Shown: positions 27,001 through 35,094 of the stretch, piece after piece
Layout of the letters: every line of letters begins with the position of its first letter
How positions within the stretch are numbered: the first letter of the stretch is position 1
Notes under the pieces: generated by a model
The model's database searches: none
What the model saw: the letters and a program-made list of their open reading frames with translations, nothing else
Told to the model about the DNA's origin: nothing
Assembly (NCBI GenBank): GCA_041738135.1
Contig: JBGSQK010000037.1
Location: forward strand, 1-42,445
Length of the DNA: 42,445 nt
Direction: 5' to 3'
Source: JAGOMX01 sp041738135
GTDB taxonomy: Bacteria; Pseudomonadota; Alphaproteobacteria; JAGOMX01
Made by a program: the position numbers and the translations under genes

Positions 27001-28758
27001 TAAAAGACGTTTTGCGTGAGTTAACCTAACTTTTGTTTTATTTTCATTAGCCTCTTTATGTCCACCAGCCACAGCAAATTCATACAACTTAAAGAATTCA
27101 TCCAAATCAAATGGGAGTTCAGCTGTTCCCGTTTTATACAGGAACGCCAATTGGTAATGAACGTCGATTATTTTCTGGCGGGCAATACCCTCAAATTCAC
27201 CCGCACATTTCTTGCCATAAGCCACAATTACATCGTCAAAATCTTTGCGGGTTTTTGCTACTTTTAGCTGAGCGTCTTCTCTAAAAAAAGGCCCAGCATT
27301 TTGTTCTTCTAAAGCAAGATTGTAGAGTCGCTCCGCGTCGTCAATTTTACTAATTTTTGCTTGCTTCAAGTAAGCAACGGCAGCTTTTAGATTGCGGATC
27401 TCTTCTGGACCCTCCAGGAGCAAACGACCCAATTCGAACATGGCTCGAGGATTAGTCCCTTTGGCTTTTTCTAGCCACAAGATGGCTTCATTTAAATCTT
27501 TATCCCAATCAGCACCGCCTTCCAGACACTTCAAAGCATATTTGAGCTGATAATCGGGTAACAGGTGTCTTGCCGACTTCAGAGTTCCTTGATCACGTTC
27601 AGATTTTGCAACTCCCGATTTTACAATCTTTTCTAAACGATCCAACCCTTCTTTGAATTGAGTTTTGTTCTGATTGTCACTCATTTGAAGGCGAGAAAGT
27701 AGTAAGCTAGCCTTCAGATGATTTTTATCGGCGGCCATTTTATAATAATGCTTAGCGCGCTCAAAATTAACCGCTTGATCAATAAAGCCCTTATGATACA
27801 AATAGCCCAAGTTAAACATTGCATCTGGATCAGCGTCTTTGATCGCCGCTTCAAAAAAGATTTTGGCCAATGAATAATTTTGTTGCTCTAAATAAACAAC
27901 CCCTAACATATTTTTACAACCGGTATGCCCATTTAGTTGTCCCGCTTGAAATAGCTCAATGGCCTGTTTAAAGTCGTTGCCGTATGCGTTATCACCGGCC
28001 TTTTTCAAGTTATTATATCGTTCAAAACAAGACATACCGCGCTTAAATATGGCTGCTGAATCTCCCGAGCTTATTAATTTAGTCATGTCATCTAAAGCAC
28101 TGATGTCCTGGGACTGTGACATTGCATAACGTTTGCTCGTGTCCTCTGAAGAGTTTCTAATGGTTGATGGAGTGGCAGGCTCTTCTGCAGCTGCCTCACC
28201 AAGAGCGCTTTCTAGAAGCTCTTCCCGTGAACGTTTTTTAGCTATCCCTGCAGCTTCGAGCGTTGTATTGTTGTCCACGTCATTTAATTCATCAAAATTT
28301 AAAGTTGAAGAGCTCGAAGAATGCATCATTGTGTCTTTTGCTACGGGTCTAGCTGGCGTTGCAAAAACTTCATCACCCTTCCATGAGTCCATCCACTTGG
28401 ATTTTTTATTTATAAAGGTCTCTGTCGGCGCAGCTGCTACTGGAGAAGCAGGAACTTCTCTCTCTTCTCGTTTGTTTGTTGGGGGCGCAACTTTGACTTT
28501 TTGAGGAGCTTTTACTTGCCCGGGCTTGCGTTGAGTTTTCGATGTCTGCTTCTCAGCTGCATCTCCATAATATGTAACAACCAATTCCCCTTCTGGTTTT
28601 TTTGGTGTCGCGATGCTAGTAACATTCTTCCTAGCGGACCTTTTTGCGACAGGTTTTTCTTTTACTGCAAGCTGGTCCGGCTCTTGATTAGAACACAACG
28701 CAGATGCAGATGTTGACAACATAAGAACACCAGCAAGTAACAAACGATTTAAACTCAT
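24100..28758 (-). CDS. Giant exported Sel1/TPR-like repeat protein, 1552 aa
   Basis: It starts with a Sec signal peptide (NRLLLAGVLMLSTSASA, cleavage near residue 20). A low-complexity Lys/Pro/Ala/Thr-rich linker runs to about residue 190. From about 230 to 1290 there are many Sel1-type helical hairpins, for example AMFNLGYLYHKG, AMFELGRLLLEGPEE, VLYEIGKIYFFGDRGL and DAQYAYAIALSSG. The last 250 residues are helical without Sel1 motifs. Sel1 proteins are protein-interaction scaffolds, and exported ones in Legionella and similar bacteria act in host interaction. It is transcribed alone, with a candidate promoter upstream and an intrinsic terminator downstream. The specific partner cannot be inferred. 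Confidence 0.85.
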   Translation of the reverse strand: MSLNRLLLAGVLMLSTSASALCSNQEPDQLAVKEKPVAKRSARKNVTSIATPKKPEGELVVTYYGDAAEKQTSKTQRKPGQVKAPQKVKVAPPTNKREEREVPASPVAAAPTETFINKKSKWMDSWKGDEVFATPARPVAKDTMMHSSSSSTLNFDELNDVDNNTTLEAAGIAKKRSREELLESALGEAAAEEPATPSTIRNSSEDTSKRYAMSQSQDISALDDMTKLISSGDSAAIFKRGMSCFERYNNLKKAGDNAYGNDFKQAIELFQAGQLNGHTGCKNMLGVVYLEQQNYSLAKIFFEAAIKDADPDAMFNLGYLYHKGFIDQAVNFERAKHYYKMAADKNHLKASLLLSRLQMSDNQNKTQFKEGLDRLEKIVKSGVAKSERDQGTLKSARHLLPDYQLKYALKCLEGGADWDKDLNEAILWLEKAKGTNPRAMFELGRLLLEGPEEIRNLKAAVAYLKQAKISKIDDAERLYNLALEEQNAGPFFREDAQLKVAKTRKDFDDVIVAYGKKCAGEFEGIARQKIIDVHYQLAFLYKTGTAELPFDLDEFFKLYEFAVAGGHKEANENKTKVRLTHAKRLLKKNDVEKSNEAIALLKSLSDSDLSVQEMLIDIYANGMHGIKKDLKAAIEFCRKAVGKSVKAEKRLHDLNCEMAVCYLDGNGVEVDPAKAMEFLESGVAAKHANSKEQYRRAVLKLAHIQWSQNSGFDCEQAVHTLTVFKDKSDEMKKTLSEYCKELGSRYLNGTNVAVDLDKAVRYLGVADSMGDTQVVEALKKAKLKLANIWCLSRDRVLVEKALNLLDSLDDEEVREKTAKAQLWLAKDLLKSKNPMDIEKAKRLLGSAEKFGNSVVLYEIGKIYFFGDRGLTKDLLKAKTYFTQAMDKGLTDAKIKVGEIEYMEAQEFLKQPIPDHEKAIALMKSVVAKGVNKSEKRLEQMTYAYALNLLSGGNGVSRNYRKALSWMIEVANLGNTDACHKVAKMYLKGEGTDVNLPEAINWLSKADIKSAEVKKDLNEAKIKHGRHLSNDENATRAQLEEACRLFVDVSKDATDDLSRRANQLHMEARMKFADVLVTEGGEVNIKNALEMLKPLNFKIEALKQRQAGIHHKIARALKDTDPETAIQSFEFASAAGILTAKAELAELYLQKGNSSKALDLLKDASDTDPAFKEQFMKVNLIVGKQILADQNQDERSRSIVAKLYLELAANYGLAEAQHYLAKILAQAKDKSCLEWFKKAADQSYPDAQYAYAIALSSGDLLPQNIGESLRLTLLSKKVGSASPLKKHMRYNPVEKSIDLTQDGSPHAFLDVLDLDAPTAFEPMKNYILKLKAAFVYLRSKPFMVNAFQLTPEASAQLSGQNAPALIHEFVHDDRRLVTVGQENIVDMQNTLALLHDEADQIDVKVKELATYLMVKAQIAAAKAEDDDALVIKLAGNIFNLPVIEKLGQAKLWSGLMMQGVEKALKELGKEKAAFDKFKAGPAQIINKKSRVLDGAKALLEQELAWNQQVVNVLGQVKTSSEASIKDSYGRDIACAIHPSYRPIIATFEEELGK

Positions 28759-28808
28759 AACTCGAAACCCTCATATATTATTAAATGATCAATTAAAAAA
28801 TTGTTGAT

Positions 28809-28838
28809 AACATACAGTTAATCTGTTTACTTAGTCAA
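28809..28838 (-). promoter_or_regulatory. Candidate sigma-70 promoter of the Sel1-repeat gene
   Basis: Read on the minus strand, TTGACT (28838-28833) is followed after 18 bp by TATGTT (28814-28809). The expected start point is about 45 nt before the ATG at 28758. The -35 box is near consensus and the -10 box is partial. Confidence 0.45.
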
Positions 28839-28964
28839 GGAGTTAATTTTTAAAGCATTGGATTGCTATGTCAGAAAAAATGCGAAATCAACGCATTCCC
28901 TAAGTCGGGTATTAAGTCCCACGGGGTTTGCGGAATATGAACTATCTGAGGCTCTGCAAAGTTA

Positions 28965-29128
28965 GCCGAACCTTTTATCAAGGAGGAGATTGGTAGGACA
29001 TGGAGGTTCACTAATCGAACGGTATAACAGAAGGTTTTCATAGGAAAATGAAACTCTTTCAAAAAAGAGCTTATGGATTTAGAAACTTTGAAAACTATAG
29101 AACCCTTGTTAGGGTGTTGTGCAAATGA
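28965..29128 (+). pseudogene. Frameshifted C-terminal remnant of an ISL3-family transposase
   Basis: Two reading frames together give the conserved end of an ISL3-type DDE transposase. Frame one from 28965 encodes AEPFIKEEIGRTWRFT. After a frameshift, the frame from 29015 encodes SNGITEGFHRKMK followed by KRAYGFRNFENYRT and ends at TGA 29126-29128. The AYGFRNFENYR block is diagnostic of the family's C-terminus. The N-terminal catalytic part is absent, so it is inactive. An end-like sequence follows at 29131-29156. The remnant lies between the Sel1 gene and tRNA-Lys. Confidence 0.75.
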
Positions 29129-29130
29129 AT

Positions 29131-29156
29131 GGTGCCCCCTAAAGTGGGAAAGAGCC
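29131..29156. mobile_element. Right terminal inverted repeat of the ISL3-type element
   Basis: The reverse complement begins GGCTCTTTCCCACTTTAGGG, matching the GGCTCTT-type ends of ISL3-family elements. It sits 2 nt after the transposase remnant's stop codon, as in intact members. I found no matching left end in the window. Confidence 0.65.
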
Positions 29157-29240
29157 AACAAAGGTAAACATTCTTAAACAAACGTAAACAACCATTTTCC
29201 CCTAAATGCCTCATTTTTGGCGTCTTTATGCGGGAAACAC

Positions 29241-29316
<76 letters not shown>

Positions 29317-29386
29317 ACTTTTTGAAAGTGTTATTAAGCGTATAGCAAACTATTGGTGCCTAGTCGAGAGAAAAATCACTTTCAAA

Positions 29387-30400
29387 TTAAAAAGAGCGGC
29401 TAACGCAATAGTCTGCAAAATTTTCAAAGGCTTGTTTTAAGTCCGAGTTTGGGAAAAGCCTTAAGCATTGCTGGGCTTTGCTTACATAATCGAGGGCTAT
29501 GACTTTCACTTGGTTGTACACGTCGGCTTTTTCCAGGGCGCGTTTTACAGCAGCGAATGTTTCATCGGATTGATCATCGCTTTGGAAGCATTTGTGCCAG
29601 AATTCTTTTTCATCAGCGGTGGCCGTCTTGTATGCTAGTAACACAGGTAGAGTTATTTTTCCTTCACGGAAATCATCGCCTGGCTTTTTTCCCATGGTTT
29701 TTTCATCTGTGAAATAATCAAGTAGATCATCCACACACTGGAAGGCTATACCCACATACATGCCGTAATCGGCCATGGCTTGACGTTGCTCGGGACTAAC
29801 GTTAGAAACCGTGGCCCCTACTTCGCAGCCTGCAGAAAACAGTTGGCCAGTTTTTGAGCGGATAATATCAAAATAGCTGGCTTCTGCTTGCTCAAAATCA
29901 TAGCTGGCTGTCAGTTGCAGAATCTCTCCCTCGATGATGATGGAGGATACTTTTGATAAGATCTGTAAGACATCTAGATGACCGTCCGCCACCATTAGTT
30001 CAAAAGAGCGACCAAAGAGAAAATCGCCTACCAATACGCTGGCTGAATTGCCCCAAATGGCGTTGGCAGAGGGTTTTCCCCTGCGAACGGAACTATCATC
30101 AACTACATCATCATGAAGTAAGGTGGCTGTATGAATGAACTCGATGCATGCTGCCAAAGGTATGGCTCTTTGAAAGTCGCCATTACACAACCGAGTGGTT
30201 GCCAGTGTTAACAAGGGTCTTACGCGTTTGCCGCCTGCTGATAAAATATGTCCAGCCAGCTGTGGAATAATGCTGACACGGTTTTCTAAATGCTTTGAAA
30301 TCAGGGTATTGGTCTGATTTAGTTCTTCACTTACAAATTGTACAAGATCCTTGTAGGAACAACTGGTTTCAAGTTTTGTGGCGCTGGAAATCTGGGACAT
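29387..30400 (-). CDS. ispB: Long-chain polyprenyl diphosphate synthase (octaprenyl-type, IspB-like), 337 aa
   Basis: This all-helical trans-prenyltransferase extends farnesyl diphosphate with isopentenyl diphosphate, most likely for the ubiquinone side chain. The first Asp-rich motif is LLHD97-D-V-V-D101-D, with RRGKP after it. The second is QCVD224-D-L-L-D228. The GGKRVRP diphosphate-binding motif is at about 56-62. The residues preceding the first Asp motif (HTATLL) lack bulky aromatic chain-stoppers at the key positions, consistent with a long product. The exact chain length is inferred from family resemblance. It lies 57 nt after nnr on the same strand. Confidence 0.9.
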   Translation of the reverse strand: MSQISSATKLETSCSYKDLVQFVSEELNQTNTLISKHLENRVSIIPQLAGHILSAGGKRVRPLLTLATTRLCNGDFQRAIPLAACIEFIHTATLLHDDVVDDSSVRRGKPSANAIWGNSASVLVGDFLFGRSFELMVADGHLDVLQILSKVSSIIIEGEILQLTASYDFEQAEASYFDIIRSKTGQLFSAGCEVGATVSNVSPEQRQAMADYGMYVGIAFQCVDDLLDYFTDEKTMGKKPGDDFREGKITLPVLLAYKTATADEKEFWHKCFQSDDQSDETFAAVKRALEKADVYNQVKVIALDYVSKAQQCLRLFPNSDLKQAFENFADYCVSRSF

Positions 30401-30457
30401 GGATATGTGTTTACCTAGTTACATTTTGCACGATTAGACTATGTTTCAGGATAAAAC

Positions 30458-31873
30458 TCAATCCTTTAGTAACATTTCGTTCAAAATGTCCGGGATAAAA
30501 AGAGGCATGTCCTCCGCAATTAAACCCAATCCTATGAGTTGGCCCACTCGAACGTGAACATATGAAGCACATGCTGCAGCTGCCATAGCTGGCATTTCTT
30601 GTGCAAGGAGAGATGCTATCATGCCTGCTAGAATGTCGCCAGTTCCACCTGTTGCTAAATATGGGCAAGATTCATCTTGCACTAGCGTTAAACCTGAAGG
30701 ATGTGAGATGACCGTATCGGCACCTTTTAGCAAAACCGTAGCTCCGCTTATTTTAGCGGCTTGCTGCACTCGCTCAATTTTGTTGCCTTTCACGTCAAAC
30801 AGATTCTGAAACTCACCTTCATGGGGAGTCAACACAACGTCTGCATACAATTTGTCAAATAGCTCGCCAGGATTGTCCTTAAATAGGAACAGAGCATCCG
30901 CATCCAAAACACAAGGTTTCTCAGTGGCAAGCCATGAAAGGACCGCATGCTTGGTAAATTCACTACGCCCGCTTCCCGGGCCTATAAGGGCCGCAGAAAT
31001 TCGTTCATCATTGGCAAAATCTTGAGGGTGTGAGAGGGCTCTGGTTAACACGCCAACTGATTCCGCCTTATAGATGTCATGGGAAATGGGAAGGGATTCT
31101 ATCCTTGTCATGCCGACACCCATGCGACGTGCTGATGCTGCTGCAAGTCTTGCAGCGCCGGTCATCTCAGGGCCGCCCAAGATACTTAGAAAGCCACGGG
31201 AGTATTTATGGGACAAGTCCGTAGGTACGGGATAAAGGTGCTGCCATAGTTCTGGATGGTTGACGTAAACTTTATATTCTTCGCCCTCAGGTTTCACCAA
31301 GCCTATTTGACTTGCAACGAGACTGCCGCATTTGGCTCGCCCCGGTAGAAGTAAGTGCCCGTTTTTTCTGAAATCGAAGGTTACGGTGAGATTGGCTTGT
31401 ACAGATACACCCAATATATGCCCTGAATTTGAATGAACACCGCTGGGGATATCAATGGCAACTACATTGATGGCTGCTTCGTTCATTTTAAGAACCATAG
31501 CCCCATATATTTCATCCAAATCTCGTTCCAAACCTATGCCAAAAAGAGCATCCACAATCAAAGTGTCGGGCTCAATGGAATCAGGTTTCAGGGGGAGTAT
31601 TTCGCCTTTCCAGAGTGCTCTGGAATTAGGGGGATTTTTTTGATCGGCGCCAATTACTTTAACAGGCCAGCCGTCTTCTGAGAGCAATCGTGCTACCACG
31701 TAGCCATCGCCGCCATTATTTCCAGGACCGCAGATCACTTGCACGGGCATCTTGGGGTAGTGCGAAATTATAGCCTCAAACACAGCATTACCGGCTCTCT
31801 CCATAAGGGTTTCAACGGAAGTACCCTGGCTTATGGTCAGTTTTTCTGATTTGACCACTTGTTCGGACGTCAA
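30458..31873 (-). CDS. nnr: Bifunctional NAD(P)H-hydrate repair enzyme Nnr (epimerase + dehydratase), 471 aa
   Basis: The N-terminal YjeF/NnrE domain (about 1-205) epimerises damaged NAD(P)HX and shows CGPGNNGGDGYVVARLL. The C-terminal ADP-dependent dehydratase NnrD (about 220-470) restores NAD(P)H and shows VVLTPHEGEFQNLF and YLATGGTGDILAGMIASLL. Fusion of the two is common in bacteria. No in-frame ATG or GTG is available near the expected N-terminus, so the start is probably TTG at 31873, preceded by GAGGA about 12 nt away. The upstream aspartic-protease gene ends 23 nt earlier. The length is slightly below the usual 490-500. Confidence 0.93.
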   Translation of the reverse strand: MTSEQVVKSEKLTISQGTSVETLMERAGNAVFEAIISHYPKMPVQVICGPGNNGGDGYVVARLLSEDGWPVKVIGADQKNPPNSRALWKGEILPLKPDSIEPDTLIVDALFGIGLERDLDEIYGAMVLKMNEAAINVVAIDIPSGVHSNSGHILGVSVQANLTVTFDFRKNGHLLLPGRAKCGSLVASQIGLVKPEGEEYKVYVNHPELWQHLYPVPTDLSHKYSRGFLSILGGPEMTGAARLAAASARRMGVGMTRIESLPISHDIYKAESVGVLTRALSHPQDFANDERISAALIGPGSGRSEFTKHAVLSWLATEKPCVLDADALFLFKDNPGELFDKLYADVVLTPHEGEFQNLFDVKGNKIERVQQAAKISGATVLLKGADTVISHPSGLTLVQDESCPYLATGGTGDILAGMIASLLAQEMPAMAAAACASYVHVRVGQLIGLGLIAEDMPLFIPDILNEMLLKD

Positions 31874-31896
31874 AACTAATAGATCATCCTCGAGCT

Positions 31897-32577
31897 TTAA
31901 TACTGTAATGTGAGACCTCCCTTTTCTACTTTGTAGCCCTTAAGTTTATCCAAATAACTTACCCCCAGCAAGGATACATCCAGTTCGCTTTGGGACACGC
32001 TTGCCCTGACATCGTTGATGGTATGGTTTTCCACCGTAATGCTCTCCAAAGTAATAGGTGCATCCCATATGATCCCATTGGCTGTAGAAGATTGACTGTT
32101 GAAGGTTAAATCTTCCGTTTTAATGCCAAGCCGCTGGGCATCACGGGGACTGATAACAACCCTTGATGCACCAGTATCAACCATGAAGCGGATTTTGACA
32201 CCATTGACAGTGGCTGCCACATAGAAATGTCCGTCGCTGGCTGCTGCAAAATATACTTCGCCTTTTTCTTCGCTATTACCATTTGAAGGATACAGGTTAG
32301 AGGTTAATTTGGTCTTAATGTCCATGAGTTCGAAACGATACACATAACCGATCATCAGAACCAAAGCTAGGCCAACCCAGATCAGAATAGAGCGAAATGC
32401 TTCAGATAGGTTGAGACGTTTTTGAAAAAGGGCCAGCAACAAATATGAACTCACCAATATGAGGCTGACGAAATTAATCAGTTTCTCATCAGTTAGGTTT
32501 ACTTCTGGAAAGGCCCAAAATAAGATGGCTACTAGAAGTGCTATCGCTATAAAAACATAAATGAATATGCGGGCCAT
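31897..32577 (-). CDS. Membrane-anchored retropepsin-like aspartic protease (clan AA), 226 aa
   Basis: Three hydrophobic segments occupy residues 3-100. A single pepsin-like lobe follows with FYVAATVNGVKIRFMVD134-TGAS138 and VVISPRDAQRLGI, then a hydrophobic strand plus VSLLGVSYLDKL, the characteristic ILG-type motif. This is the TIGR02281-type family common in alphaproteobacteria; one lobe per chain implies a homodimer, as in retroviral proteases. The catalytic domain is probably periplasmic. Rickettsial relatives have shown protease activity, but a substrate here is unknown. AAGGAT lies before the ATG; it sits between cdd and nnr in a tight cluster. Confidence 0.85.
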   Translation of the reverse strand: MARIFIYVFIAIALLVAILFWAFPEVNLTDEKLINFVSLILVSSYLLLALFQKRLNLSEAFRSILIWVGLALVLMIGYVYRFELMDIKTKLTSNLYPSNGNSEEKGEVYFAAASDGHFYVAATVNGVKIRFMVDTGASRVVISPRDAQRLGIKTEDLTFNSQSSTANGIIWDAPITLESITVENHTINDVRASVSQSELDVSLLGVSYLDKLKGYKVEKGGLTLQY

Positions 32578-32589
32578 GTATGTATCCTT

Positions 32590-32982
32590 TTATGCAGCTA
32601 TACTATCAAAACTTGAAGGTAATAATTCAGATGTGCTGGATTCATATTCTTGTCCTTTAAGCTTGTAAAAGACTTTAGCGTGGGGACCAAATTCAGCAAT
32701 GACTTGCCTGCAAGCGCCGCATGGAGAGGCGCCTTGCTCGCTTTCCACCACAACGGCTATGGCTTCTATTTCGATCTTACCTCGCTGAGCTATGGCGCTG
32801 AATATGGCATTTCTTTCAGCGCAACTGGTGAGCCCAAATGAGATGTTTTCTACATTACAGCCTGTATAAACATGGCCGTCCTTGGTAAGCACAGCTGCTC
32901 CTACGCGAAAATTCGAGTATGGCGCGTAGGCTTTGTGAAACGCATTTTCGGCTTGTTCCATGAGCATGTGTTTTATGGTCAT
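32590..32982 (-). CDS. cdd: Cytidine deaminase, 130 aa
   Basis: This homotetrameric-type zinc enzyme deaminates cytidine and deoxycytidine to uridine and deoxyuridine. The zinc site is C54-A-E56 and P-C88-G-A-C91, and the substrate loop is FRVGAAVLTKDGHVYTGCNVEN. Length is typical. It starts 3 nt after the glyS stop, whose last codons supply the GAGGGA ribosome binding site. Pyrimidine salvage with the NupC importer found elsewhere in the window is plausible. Confidence 0.95.
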   Translation of the reverse strand: MTIKHMLMEQAENAFHKAYAPYSNFRVGAAVLTKDGHVYTGCNVENISFGLTSCAERNAIFSAIAQRGKIEIEAIAVVVESEQGASPCGACRQVIAEFGPHAKVFYKLKGQEYESSTSELLPSSFDSIAA

Positions 32983-32985
32983 TTT

Positions 32986-35094
32986 TTATCCCTCTATCTT
33001 TGAAAAGTCGGCTACTTGATGCAGTGTATGACGAATTAGTGATAAAAGTCTCAATCTGTTTTCGCGTAGGTTTTTATTTTCTGAGTTGACGGTTACCTTA
33101 TCAAAAAAGTCATCAATGTGGGGACGTAAATCCGCCAATACTTTCATCACTTTTTCAAAGTCATGCTGGCCCATGTCTACTTTGATGGAATTTGTTGATT
33201 CTTGTAAGATTTGATGCAAGCATTTTTCTGATTCGTCCTCAAGGAGGTCGCTTTTAACTTGTGGTTCAAAAATGACGTTGTCCTTTTTTTCTTCAATACG
33301 AACTATATTGCTAGCACGACGATATGCAGCCAGCAGTTTTTCGCCATTGCCATCTGATCGTTCAAGGAATGCATTTAAAGCTTCTACCCGCAAAGCTATA
33401 ACGTCGAATGAGTCTTTGCCAGCTATAGAAAAGACAGCATCTAAATAGTCGTGACGAAGACCTTTTTCTTTCCAATAAGCTTTAAGGCGGTCAAAGAAGA
33501 ATTCCCTTAGTTCGATTATTAAGTCTGATAATGGGGTCACAGGCTTGTCTGTTTTCGAAAATACGCTGGCATATGTTTTGTAAACCTCGGCGATTAAATC
33601 ATCGATTTGGAGGTTGCCCATGGTTTCCAGAAGCCTTATGCAGCCTATGCTTGATCGCCTTAGAGCATATGGGTCTTTGGAACCTGTGGGTTTAATGCCA
33701 ATAGCGAAATAGCCAACTAGTGTGTCGATCTTATCGGCCAGGGATATGATACGACCAATGGCTGAACGGGGCATATCATCTGCAAAACCTTTTGGTTTGT
33801 AATGATCTGCTATGGCCTCTGCGATGATTGAATCTTCCTGTTGATGGCGGGAATAATAGTCGCCCATAATCCCTTGTAGCTCGGGGAACTCTCCAACCAT
33901 TTGGGACATGAGGTCGCATTTACTCAAAGTTGCAGCGCGTTTGGCTTGTGTAGAATCTAGCTTTAAGGTGTCTGCCAGATATTCAGATATATGGACCATT
34001 CGGGTGACTTTGTCTGCCATAGTTCCCAGATCTTCTTGGAAGATGGCTTGGGTTAGACCTTTGCCGTATTCTTCCAATGACTTTAATTTGTCTTGTTCAA
34101 AGAAGAACTTGGCATCTGATAAGCGGGCTCTCAGGACTCGTTCATTTCCTATGATCAGGGCTTTACCCCCGTCGGTGGGCTCAATGTTGGAGATGAGGAT
34201 AAAATAGGGAGCCAATTTGCCATTTTCTTCCAAGGCAAAATATCTTTGGTGAACGCGCATGGAGGTGATGAGAACCTCTTCGGGTAGATCCATGAATGCA
34301 GGATCAATCTTGCCGATCATGGCTACCGGCCATTCGACTAAACCGGTTACTTCATTGAGTAAATCTTCGTCTTGGCGAACCGATAGCCCATGTTTTTGGG
34401 CAAGGCTTTCTATATCTTTAGCGATTTTAGCTTTTCGTTCTTGTTGATCAAGAAGCACATAATTTTCCAAAAGCAGTTCGCGATAATGGAGATAATTATC
34501 AGGAGATAGAACGGTAGGTGATAAAAATCTGTGGCCAACGGTTGTGTCACAAAAGGGTATTAAATCAGAGCCTAAATCTAGATGGCCGGGTACCGCTTCA
34601 TTGTTAAACATGCATAAAATAGACCGAATGGGCCGCACCCAAGCAAGAGTGTTCTTTGCCCAGTGCATGGATTTTGGCCATGTGAATCCGGCGATTACAT
34701 CTTGGATTATGGTGGGAAGAACTTCTTTTGTATTGAGGCCTTTGATGAATTTAGTGGCAAACCAGAAATCACCCTTTTCCGTGGCACGTTGCTCGCACTG
34801 GTCAAGGCTTGCGAGTCCTGCTGATGTTAAGAAACCTTGAATGGCTTGTTCAGGGGCGCCTACTCGTGGGCCGCGCTTTTCTTCTTCGCGATCTTCTTGC
34901 AGAATGGGGATGCCTTTAATGTGAAGTGATATACGTCTAGGGGATATAAGACAGTGCGCATCTTCGAACACTAAGACATAGTCTGTCAATTTCTTAGCGA
35001 AGGAATTTTTGAAACTTTCAGCCGCATTCAGTTGCATGCGGGAAGGAATTTCCTCGTTGAGGATTTCTAAGATGAGATCTGCGGTCTGAGTCAT
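32986..35094 (-). CDS. glyS: Glycine-tRNA ligase beta subunit, 702 aa
   Basis: This is the tRNA-binding/HD-domain subunit of the alpha2beta2 bacterial glycyl-tRNA synthetase. Family motifs: LILEILNEEIPSRMQ at the N-terminus, RGPRVGAPEQAIQGFL, GHRFLSP, EEVLITSMRVHQRYFAL, and KDPYALRRSSIGCIRLL near the middle. The start is ATG 35094, not the upstream one, because its ATGA overlaps the glyQ stop, showing translational coupling. Length is normal. It is essential with GlyQ for charging tRNA-Gly. Confidence 0.97.
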   Translation of the reverse strand: MTQTADLILEILNEEIPSRMQLNAAESFKNSFAKKLTDYVLVFEDAHCLISPRRISLHIKGIPILQEDREEEKRGPRVGAPEQAIQGFLTSAGLASLDQCEQRATEKGDFWFATKFIKGLNTKEVLPTIIQDVIAGFTWPKSMHWAKNTLAWVRPIRSILCMFNNEAVPGHLDLGSDLIPFCDTTVGHRFLSPTVLSPDNYLHYRELLLENYVLLDQQERKAKIAKDIESLAQKHGLSVRQDEDLLNEVTGLVEWPVAMIGKIDPAFMDLPEEVLITSMRVHQRYFALEENGKLAPYFILISNIEPTDGGKALIIGNERVLRARLSDAKFFFEQDKLKSLEEYGKGLTQAIFQEDLGTMADKVTRMVHISEYLADTLKLDSTQAKRAATLSKCDLMSQMVGEFPELQGIMGDYYSRHQQEDSIIAEAIADHYKPKGFADDMPRSAIGRIISLADKIDTLVGYFAIGIKPTGSKDPYALRRSSIGCIRLLETMGNLQIDDLIAEVYKTYASVFSKTDKPVTPLSDLIIELREFFFDRLKAYWKEKGLRHDYLDAVFSIAGKDSFDVIALRVEALNAFLERSDGNGEKLLAAYRRASNIVRIEEKKDNVIFEPQVKSDLLEDESEKCLHQILQESTNSIKVDMGQHDFEKVMKVLADLRPHIDDFFDKVTVNSENKNLRENRLRLLSLIRHTLHQVADFSKIEG

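Larger units (their letters stand above)
28759..29240. other. Intergenic region with IS remnant and 10-bp-spaced TAAACA hexamers
   Basis: Besides the Sel1 promoter and the transposase remnant, this stretch contains three TAAACA hexamers at 29165-29170, 29175-29180 and 29185-29190, exactly 10 bp apart and just outside the insertion-sequence end. I see no intact gene. Confidence 0.5.

Noticed and set aside
28871..29161. Minus-strand ORF of 96 codons
   Set aside because: It is antisense to the ISL3 transposase remnant, which explains the sequence better, and has no ribosome binding site or family resemblance.
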